A DNA stretch of 64,000 nt from Aurantimonas aggregata (GTDB taxonomy: Bacteria; Pseudomonadota; Alphaproteobacteria; Rhizobiales; Rhizobiaceae): contig NZ_JAAAMJ010000002.1 of NCBI RefSeq assembly GCF_010500835.1, positions 186,001 through 250,000 of the forward strand, written 5' to 3'. The notes below the pieces were generated by a model, which was given only the letters and a program-made list of their open reading frames with translations, was not told where the DNA came from and ran no database searches. Positions 57,633-64,000 of this stretch are shown here, piece after piece (the first letter of the stretch is position 1; the number at the start of each line of letters is the position of its first letter). The position numbers and the translations under genes were made by a program.

Positions 57633-59111
57633 ATGTCCAGCCAGATCATTCCGGTCGAGCCCTTCGACTACGTCGTCTTCGGCGGCAATGGCGACCTGGC
57701 GGAGCGCAAGCTCCTGCCCGCCCTCTATCACCGTGACCATGACGGGCAGATCCCGGCGGAAGCGCGCATCATCGGCGCCTCGCGCAGCGAGATCAGCGAC
57801 GACGAGTACCGCGCCTTCGCCCGGGAGGCGCTGCGCCAGCACGTGGGCACGGCCGATCTCGAGGACGCCTCGATCGAACGGTTTCTCTCGCGGCTCCACT
57901 ACCGACAGATCGACGCGAAGGCGGACGGCGGCTGGGACAGCCTGCTCGCCCTCCTCGACGAGGCCGACCCGAGCCGAATCCGCGCCTTCTACCTGGCCGT
58001 CGGACCGGCCCTGTTCGCCGACATCGCCACCCGGATCGCGGAGAAGGGCCTCGCCACGCCCGAAAGCCGGCTGGTCATCGAGAAGCCGGTCGGCCGCGAC
58101 CTGGAATCGGCGCGGGCACTGAACGCGACGATCGGGGAGCATTTCAGCGAGGAGCAGGTCTTCCGCATCGACCACTATCTCGGCAAGGAGACGGTGCAGA
58201 ACCTGATGGCGCTGCGCTTTGCCAACGCCCTCTACGAGCCGGTGTGGAACTCCGCCCATATCGACCACGTGCAGATCACCGTCGCCGAATCCGTCGGCCT
58301 CGAAGGCCGGGCCGGCTATTACGACAAGGCTGGCGCGCTGCGCGACATGGTGCAGAACCATATCGTCCAGCTGATGTGCCTAGTCGCGCTGGAGCCGCCG
58401 TCGTCGCTGGATTCTGACGCCCTGCGCGACGAGAAGCTGAAGGTGCTGCGGGCACTGCGGCCGATCGACCAGAGCAATGTCGAGAGCCGGACCGTGCGCG
58501 GTCAGTACAAGCAGGGCGCTTCCGGCGGCGCGGCTGTCCGCTCGTACCTTGAAGATCTGGGGGACGGCGCCAGCGACACCGAGACCTTCGTCGCGATCAA
58601 GGCCGAGATCGGCAACTGGCGCTGGGCCGGCGTGCCGTTCTACCTGCGCACCGGCAAGCGCCTGTCGGAGCGCATGTCGGAGATCGTCGTCACCTTCCGG
58701 CCGATCCCGCACAACATCTTCGCCGGCTCGGCCGGCAACGTCATCCAGAACCAGCTGGTCATGCGGCTGCAGCCCGACGAGGGCGTCAAGCAGTGGCTGA
58801 TGATCAAGGATCCGGGGCCTGGCGGCATGCGGCTGCGGCACGTGCCACTGGACATGAGCTTTGCCGCGTCCTTCGGAGTGCGCAATCCGGATGCCTACGA
58901 GCGCCTGCTGATGGACGTCATTCGCGGCAACCAGACACTGTTCATGCGCCGAGACGAGGTCGAGGCGGCGTGGGAATGGGTCGATCCGATCCTGCGCGGC
59001 TGGGACGAGAAGGGGATGAAGCCGCAAGGCTACACCGCCGGAACCTGGGGCCCGTCCTCGGGCGTCGCGCTGATCGAGCGCGATGGCCGGACCTGGCACG
59101 AACCGGATTGA
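57633..59111 (+). CDS. zwf: Glucose-6-phosphate dehydrogenase
   Basis: A 492-residue NAD(P)-dependent enzyme that oxidises glucose-6-phosphate. The nucleotide-binding motif FGGNGDLAERKLLPAL, the active-site RIDHYLGKETVQNL and the downstream YFIxxFxx-like segments of the C-terminal domain are intact. First gene of zwf-pgl-edd, the entry to the Entner-Doudoroff pathway and NADPH supply. The A+T-rich region upstream (57540-57590) probably holds the promoter. Confidence 0.96.
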   Translation: MSSQIIPVEPFDYVVFGGNGDLAERKLLPALYHRDHDGQIPAEARIIGASRSEISDDEYRAFAREALRQHVGTADLEDASIERFLSRLHYRQIDAKADGGWDSLLALLDEADPSRIRAFYLAVGPALFADIATRIAEKGLATPESRLVIEKPVGRDLESARALNATIGEHFSEEQVFRIDHYLGKETVQNLMALRFANALYEPVWNSAHIDHVQITVAESVGLEGRAGYYDKAGALRDMVQNHIVQLMCLVALEPPSSLDSDALRDEKLKVLRALRPIDQSNVESRTVRGQYKQGASGGAAVRSYLEDLGDGASDTETFVAIKAEIGNWRWAGVPFYLRTGKRLSERMSEIVVTFRPIPHNIFAGSAGNVIQNQLVMRLQPDEGVKQWLMIKDPGPGGMRLRHVPLDMSFAASFGVRNPDAYERLLMDVIRGNQTLFMRRDEVEAAWEWVDPILRGWDEKGMKPQGYTAGTWGPSSGVALIERDGRTWHEPD

Positions 59112-59118
59112 GGCCGTC

Positions 59119-59826
59119 TTGACCCAGTCGCCCACCCTGCATCGCTATGACAGCCGCGAGGATCTCGCTGAGGCGCTGGCCGCCGGCGTTGCCGCGGTGC
59201 TTGCCGGGGCGATCGCCACGCGCGGCGTCGCGACCCTTGCGGTGTCCGGCGGCTCGACGCCGAAGCGCTTCTTCGAGCGCCTCGCCGAGACCGAGATCGA
59301 CTGGGCGAGCGTCACCGTGACGCTGGTCGACGAGCGGTGGGTGCCCGAGACCAGCGAGCGATCCAACGCCGCGATGGTGCGCCGGCACCTGCTGACCGGC
59401 CCTGCCGCCAGCGCGCATTTCCTGCCGTTCTACATCGACGCGCCGGCGCCGGAAGACGTTGCCGAGGAACTGCGCCTGCGCTTCCTGCGACTTGCGCGCC
59501 CGTTCGACGTGACGGTGCTCGGCATGGGCACCGACGGGCACACCGCTTCGTTCTTTCCGCAGGCCGACAATCTCGCCGCTGCCATCGACCCGGATACGCG
59601 CGAACCGGTTACCCCGATCCGTGCGCCCGGCGCCGGCGAGCCGCGCATTACGCTTACCCTGCCGCTGATCGTCGACACACGCTTCCTCGCTCTCCATATC
59701 GAGGGTGAGGAGAAGCTTGCCGTCTACGAGGCGGCAATGCAGCCAGGCCCGGTCGACGCGATGCCGGTGCGCGCCGTGCTCCGTGCGCCCCGGGTGGAAA
59801 AGCTGGCCGTGTTCTGGGCGCCCTGA
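59119..59826 (+). CDS. pgl: 6-phosphogluconolactonase
   Basis: A 235-residue lactonase. Family motifs are VATLAVSGGSTPKRFFERLA, VTLVDERWVPETSERSN and DVTVLGMGTDGHTASFFPQ with GEPRITLTLPLI. It hydrolyses 6-phosphogluconolactone after Zwf. The TTG at 59119, a few nt after the zwf stop, is favoured because the family start TQSPTLHRYDSREDL follows; ATG 59083 inside zwf is possible. The next gene begins 25 bp later. Confidence 0.92.
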   Translation: MTQSPTLHRYDSREDLAEALAAGVAAVLAGAIATRGVATLAVSGGSTPKRFFERLAETEIDWASVTVTLVDERWVPETSERSNAAMVRRHLLTGPAASAHFLPFYIDAPAPEDVAEELRLRFLRLARPFDVTVLGMGTDGHTASFFPQADNLAAAIDPDTREPVTPIRAPGAGEPRITLTLPLIVDTRFLALHIEGEEKLAVYEAAMQPGPVDAMPVRAVLRAPRVEKLAVFWAP

Positions 59827-59851
59827 AACCGCATGACATGAGGTTCCGTCG

Positions 59852-61669
59852 ATGACCGCAGATCGCCGCATCGAAGAAATCACCGATCGCATCCGCGAGC
59901 GCTCGGCGACGACACGGGACGCCTATCTCGCCCGTATCCGCCGAAAGGCTGCCGATGGCCCGAAGCGCTCGACATTGACCTGCGGCAACCTCGCCCACGG
60001 GTTCGCCGCCTGCGGGCCGACGGACAAGGCGCGGCTGTCGGGCGGCGTCACGCCTAACCTCGGCATCATCACCGCCTATAACGACATGCTGTCGGCGCAT
60101 CAGCCCTTCGAGCGCTATCCCGAGATCATCCGCGAAACGGCCCGTTCCGTGGGCGCGACGGCGCAGGTTGCCTCGGGCGTTCCGGCGATGTGCGACGGCG
60201 TCACGCAGGGCCAGGCAGGCATGGAACTGTCGCTGTTCTCGCGCGACGTCATCGCCATGGCGACGGCCGTCGGCCTCAGCCACGACATGTTCGATGCCGC
60301 CGTCTATCTCGGCGTCTGCGACAAGATCGTGCCGGGCCTCGTCATCGCCGCCCTCACCTTCGGCCATCTGCCGGCGATCTTCATCCCGGCCGGGCCGATG
60401 ACGTCCGGACTGCCGAACGACGAGAAGAGCCGCATCCGCCAGCTCTACGCCGAGGGCAAGGTCGGCCGGGACGCGCTGCTCGAGGCGGAGTCCAAGTCCT
60501 ATCATGGCCCCGGCACCTGCACCTTCTACGGCACGGCCAATTCCAACCAGATGCTGATGGAGATCATGGGCCTGCACACGCCGGGCTCGTCCTTCATCAA
60601 CCCCAACACGCCGCTGCGCGATGCGTTGACCCGCGAGGCGACGCGCCGGGCCCTGTCGATCACGGCGCTCGGCAACGAATACACGCCGGCCGGGCTGGTG
60701 GTCGACGAGCGGGCCGTGGTCAACGGCGTGATCGGCCTGCACGCAACGGGCGGATCCACCAACCATACGTTGCATCTCGTCGCGATGGCCGCGGCGGCGG
60801 GCATCAAGCTCAGCTGGCAGGACATTTCCGACCTGTCGGACGTGACGCCCCTGCTCGCCCGCGTCTATCCGAACGGCCTCGCCGACGTGAACCATTTCAA
60901 TGCCGCCGGCGGCATGGGCTTCCTGATCCGCGAACTGCTCGACCGCGGGCTGCTGCACGACGACGTGCGCACCGCCTGGGGCGCCGGGCTGCGCGCCTAC
61001 GCCGTCGAGGCCAAGCTCGGCATCGACGGCCAGTCGGTCATCCGGGCGGATGCGCCCCGCGACAGCGGCGACCCGAAGGTGCTGACCACGGCCGACCAGC
61101 CGTTCTCCTCCAATGGCGGCGTCCGGATGCTGACCGGCAATCTCGGCAAGGCGGTGATCAAGGTTTCGGCGGTGAAGCCCGAGCGGCGCATCGTCCAGGC
61201 GCCGGCGAAGATCTTCCACGACCAGAACGACCTCAAGGCGGCGTTCGATGCCGGCGACCTCAACACCGACTTCGTCGCCGTGGTGCGCTTCCAGGGGCCG
61301 CAGTCGAACGGCATGCCGGAACTCCACAAGCTGACGCCGCTGCTCGGCGTCCTGCTCGATCGTGGCCACCGCGTCGCGCTGGTCACCGACGGGCGGATGT
61401 CGGGCGCCAGCGGCAAGGTGCCGGCGGCGATCCACGTGACGCCCGAGGCAAAAGCGGGCGGGGCCATCGCCCGTATCCGCGAAGGCGACATGATCCGGCT
61501 CGATGGCGAGGCGGGGACGCTCGAAGTGCTGGTCGATGCGGCCGAGTTCGAGGCGCGCATGCCCGAGCAGCCGGATCTGTCCGCCAATGAATTCGGCATG
61601 GGCCGCGAACTCTTCGCGGCGTTCCGTTCGGCTGTCGGCACCGCCGACCAGGGCGCCAGCGTCTTCTGA
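59852..61669 (+). CDS. edd: Phosphogluconate dehydratase
   Basis: A 605-residue IlvD/Edd-family [Fe-S] dehydratase that turns 6-phosphogluconate into KDPG. Cluster-ligand regions are visible: [32 protein letters not shown] and [33 protein letters not shown] and [18 protein letters not shown] are also diagnostic. It completes zwf-pgl-edd; the aldolase eda is not in the window. Confidence 0.96.
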   Translation: MTADRRIEEITDRIRERSATTRDAYLARIRRKAADGPKRSTLTCGNLAHGFAACGPTDKARLSGGVTPNLGIITAYNDMLSAHQPFERYPEIIRETARSVGATAQVASGVPAMCDGVTQGQAGMELSLFSRDVIAMATAVGLSHDMFDAAVYLGVCDKIVPGLVIAALTFGHLPAIFIPAGPMTSGLPNDEKSRIRQLYAEGKVGRDALLEAESKSYHGPGTCTFYGTANSNQMLMEIMGLHTPGSSFINPNTPLRDALTREATRRALSITALGNEYTPAGLVVDERAVVNGVIGLHATGGSTNHTLHLVAMAAAAGIKLSWQDISDLSDVTPLLARVYPNGLADVNHFNAAGGMGFLIRELLDRGLLHDDVRTAWGAGLRAYAVEAKLGIDGQSVIRADAPRDSGDPKVLTTADQPFSSNGGVRMLTGNLGKAVIKVSAVKPERRIVQAPAKIFHDQNDLKAAFDAGDLNTDFVAVVRFQGPQSNGMPELHKLTPLLGVLLDRGHRVALVTDGRMSGASGKVPAAIHVTPEAKAGGAIARIREGDMIRLDGEAGTLEVLVDAAEFEARMPEQPDLSANEFGMGRELFAAFRSAVGTADQGASVF

Positions 61670-61703
61670 TACTTGCGCGTCGGCTGAATGCGGCGCGCCT
61701 CGT

Positions 61704-63623
61704 TCAGATGGCCTGGCGCCGGCTGCGGATCTCGGCGATGTGACGCTTGACCGCCGCGATGTCTTCCTGGAGCCGCTCGACCTCGGCGTCTTCCTCGATC
61801 AGCGCAAGGCTCGGATTGGCCGGCGCGGGATGCTCTTCGGCGAGGGCCTGGATGCGCTCCCGCAGGGTTCGGCGGCGCTCCGTCGGGGGCACGTCATATG
61901 CCGGCTGGCGATGTTCGTCGTCCTCCGGGGCAGCCTCCGCGACCGGTACCTCCGGCACGAGCGCCATCTCCGATGCAGAAGGCACGGTGCCTTGTTCGGC
62001 ATCGTCTTCCGACGTGTCGGCCAGCCGCCCGGTACCACTCTCAGCGGGTTCCTCGCCGTCGTTGGCCGGACGCTCCCGGCGCATGTCGCTCGCTGCCGCG
62101 AGGACAGTCGGCCGGAAGTCGCTCGTCGCGTCCGGGAGCCGCAGGGTCGTCGGGATCGGGGCGGCCGGCGCCGCAGGGCGCGTTGCCGGCATGCTGCGGA
62201 CGATCGTGATGATGGCCCAGAGGACGGCAAGCCCGATGCCGGCGAGAAGACCGAGAACGGCCCCGACCATGACCACCGCGCGGCGCGACACGCTGGAGGG
62301 CTCCAGCGGCGGCGTCGCCGAGGAGATCACGCGGACATTGGCGGTGTTCAGCATCTCCTGCTCGCCGGTCTCGCGCGCCCGGAGCAGGAACGCCTCGTAG
62401 ACCGCCCGCGAGGCTTCGACCTCGCGCTCAAGTTCGCGCAGCTTGACGAAGGATCCGCTGGTGGCGACCTGCTTGGTCTTGAGCTCGTCGATCTGCTCGT
62501 TGAGATCGCGATTGGTCTGCTCGGCGCGTGACAATTCGGTCTGCGCCGCGGCGACGATGCGGCTGACCTCCTGGCTGATCGCACTCCGGGCTGAATCCAG
62601 CGCCTGCTCGCTGGCGAGCAGCTGCGGGTGCCGTGGGCCGAGCGTCACGGCGAGACTCGCCGTCTGCTGCGCCAGCTCGGAATAGGTGTTGCGCAGCCGG
62701 CTCAGCGCCTCGGAGGTCAGCTCCTCCGGGAAAGAGCCCTCGACGACGGCGTCGACGCTGGCATTGGCCATCTGCTCGGCGCGGACACGCAGCGCGGTGA
62801 TGTCGCTGCGCGAACGGGCCAGCTGGTCGTTCATGCGCAGGATGTAGTCGTCGTCGACCAGGCGGCCGCCGACGCCCACCAGCCCGTTAGCCGACTTGTA
62901 TTCCTCGACCGCACGTTCGGCCTCAACGACCGACCGGCGCAGTTCCGCCAGCCGCGAGGACAGCGCGTCGCTGGCACGCCGCGCCGTCGAGGATTGTACC
63001 CGCCCGAGCTGGTCGATGAAGGTCTCGGCAACGCGGTTGACGAGTTGCGCCGACTTGTCCGGGTCCCAGGTCTCGACGCTCAGATTGAGGACGAAGCTCT
63101 TCGGATCACGTGTGACAGTGGTGGCTTGGCGAAAATTGGCGAGCGTCTGCAGGCGGCGGCGCGTGTTGATCGCCTCGGCGTTGCCGAACAGGCCATTGAA
63201 CCACGCCGTCACAGAACCAAAGGTCGATTCCGCCGTGCCGTTGAATTCAGGGTCGGACACGAGATCCGCGTCGTCGACCACGCGACCCAGCACGTCGTTG
63301 GAGTAGATCACCGCCATCTGGCTCTCGATCAGCGCCAGCGTGGCATCCGACGGCAGGCCGTTCGGCGTGACCTCGTTGGCGACGACCTTGATGTCGCGCG
63401 GGTCGGCCAGGATCTCGGTCGTCGCGGTGTATTCTTTCGGCGTTGATAGAGCCACGGCGACCGCGACAAGGATCCCGACGAGGGTGGTGAAGGCGATCAG
63501 CCATTTCGACGCCCAGACCGAGCGGATGATGTAGACCGGGTCGAGAAGCGTCGTCGGCGCAGGCGCTCTGCGATCGTAACGCGGAGCGTCGAGGGTCCCG
63601 GGCGTATTGGAATTCGAGAACAT
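61704..63623 (-). CDS. Wzz/GumC-type polysaccharide chain-length protein
   Basis: A ~639-residue inner-membrane protein. It has a first membrane segment ([18 protein letters not shown]) after a short N-terminus, a long periplasmic coiled-coil region ([41 protein letters not shown]) and a second membrane segment ([22 protein letters not shown]) after the conserved [14 protein letters not shown] long acidic, Pro/Glu-rich cytoplasmic tail of about 150 residues ends in a coiled coil ([20 protein letters not shown]) and holds no Walker motif, so it is not a fused tyrosine kinase. It probably acts in exopolysaccharide export. A TTG at 63644 could lengthen it by seven residues. Confidence 0.88.
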   Translation of the reverse strand: MFSNSNTPGTLDAPRYDRRAPAPTTLLDPVYIIRSVWASKWLIAFTTLVGILVAVAVALSTPKEYTATTEILADPRDIKVVANEVTPNGLPSDATLALIESQMAVIYSNDVLGRVVDDADLVSDPEFNGTAESTFGSVTAWFNGLFGNAEAINTRRRLQTLANFRQATTVTRDPKSFVLNLSVETWDPDKSAQLVNRVAETFIDQLGRVQSSTARRASDALSSRLAELRRSVVEAERAVEEYKSANGLVGVGGRLVDDDYILRMNDQLARSRSDITALRVRAEQMANASVDAVVEGSFPEELTSEALSRLRNTYSELAQQTASLAVTLGPRHPQLLASEQALDSARSAISQEVSRIVAAAQTELSRAEQTNRDLNEQIDELKTKQVATSGSFVKLRELEREVEASRAVYEAFLLRARETGEQEMLNTANVRVISSATPPLEPSSVSRRAVVMVGAVLGLLAGIGLAVLWAIITIVRSMPATRPAAPAAPIPTTLRLPDATSDFRPTVLAAASDMRRERPANDGEEPAESGTGRLADTSEDDAEQGTVPSASEMALVPEVPVAEAAPEDDEHRQPAYDVPPTERRRTLRERIQALAEEHPAPANPSLALIEEDAEVERLQEDIAAVKRHIAEIRSRRQAI

Positions 63624-63673
63624 GGACTGCCACCGCTTCGCCAAGCGGCGTTAAGACAGCACCGCTCCCGAGA

Positions 63674-63679
63674 TGTCAA
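63674..63679 (-). promoter_or_regulatory. Candidate -35 element for the Wzz-like gene
   Basis: On the minus strand TTGACA lies about 50 bp before the start codon, with a 17-nt gap to TCTTAA, a weak -10 match. The surrounding 63645-63720 stretch is A+T-rich. Weak support. Confidence 0.25.
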
Positions 63680-63721
63680 AATCGCGCATTATGCTCAATA
63701 AACGGTTAAGGCGCGCATTCC

Positions 63722-64000
63722 TCAGCTGCCGCGCCTGAGGCGCTCGTCGAGCAGGCGCATCCAGCCCTTCGGCTCCATGTCGCGATCGAGCGGCAGGGGG
63801 CGGTCGGGCGCTCCGTCCGGCCGCGGCAGCACTGCCGGTATCCAGCTGTAGCGGTCGCTTATGCCCCAGATGATCACCGACTCCGGCGGTTTCCAGGCGA
63901 AGATCGCGTCGAGCAGGTCCGAGACCAGCCGGTGGGCCGTCGCGTCCTGGGCCTGCGGGTCGGCGGGGCTGTGCCAGTCGATGACGTCGAGTTCGGTGAC
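63722..64000 (-). CDS. GH10 endo-1,4-beta-xylanase-like glycosidase, C-terminal end (partial)
   Basis: The gene enters from the right edge; 92 residues plus stop are visible. They begin VTELDVIDWHSP, where the Glu of TELD is the GH10 catalytic nucleophile, and include SVIIWGISDRYSWIP, the conserved WGxxDRYSW motif, and PLPLDRDMEPKGW. TGA lies at 63722-63724. Placed next to a polysaccharide chain-length gene, it is probably an exopolysaccharide-processing enzyme rather than a plant-xylan enzyme; this is inference. Confidence 0.85.
   Translation of the reverse strand, partial: VTELDVIDWHSPADPQAQDATAHRLVSDLLDAIFAWKPPESVIIWGISDRYSWIPAVLPRPDGAPDRPLPLDRDMEPKGWMRLLDERLRRGS

Noticed and set aside
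61704-62200. A BY-kinase domain fused to the Wzz-like protein
   Set aside because: The cytoplasmic tail has no Walker A or Walker B motif and no Tyr cluster; it is acidic low-complexity sequence.

Overview
The window is about 66-68% G+C (estimated by eye) and densely packed with genes. It carries many alphaproteobacterial hallmarks: a PdhS/PleC-type histidine kinase, a VtlR/LsrB-like LysR regulator divergent from a DUF1127 gene, DUF3422, a phasin, a RamB/ScfR-like regulator beside isocitrate lyase, two EcfG-type general-stress promoter motifs, and a tRNA-His without the extra 5' G. It is most likely a chromosomal segment of a Hyphomicrobiales (Rhizobiales) bacterium, perhaps of the Aurantimonadaceae; the family assignment is a guess.

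Layout. 0-5.8 kb: fumC end, a DoxX protein, the hisS-hisZ-hisG operon, then a decayed HNH-like toxin with two decayed DUF2019 immunity-like genes. 5.8-9 kb: tag, a small Cys-rich protein and two tandem L,D-transpeptidases. 9-18.8 kb: a hydroxy-acid oxidation island, with glcD-glcE-glcF on the minus strand, DUF3422, and divergent lutABC. The glc operon is interrupted twice: a SLATT-like two-TM protein sits with overlapping codons between glcD and glcE, and a DUF433/DUF5615 toxin-antitoxin pair (toxin frameshifted) sits between glcE and glcF. 18.8-28 kb: LysE exporter, a small acidic stress protein, rsmE, gshA, a hypothetical, a CNNM/CorC protein, DUF1127/LysR, xseA and tRNA-His. 28-36.5 kb: phasin, a PdhS-like kinase, ferric-iron ABC binding protein and permease, and a low-complexity secreted protein. 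36.5-41.7 kb: acetoacetyl-CoA synthetase, an AsmA-like protein and a secreted hypothetical. 41.7-54 kb: potFGHI, GNAT, an LpxO-like hydroxylase, RamB-like regulator/aceA, and a puuA-puuB-like pair. 54-57.5 kb: heme oxygenase plus a bacteriophytochrome-HWE kinase-receiver fusion. 57.6-61.7 kb: zwf-pgl-edd (Entner-Doudoroff). 61.7-64 kb: a Wzz/GumC-type polysaccharide protein and the end of a GH10 glycosidase.

How the genes work together. Carbon flow is a theme: glycolate, lactate, acetoacetate and acetyl units (glc, lut, aacS, aceA), glucose through the Entner-Doudoroff route, and putrescine uptake with gamma-glutamylation. The most unusual feature is the pair of defence/TA-type genes built into the glc operon with operon-style overlaps. 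The second is the decayed toxin-immunity island. No CRISPR array, prophage, transposase or rRNA was seen.
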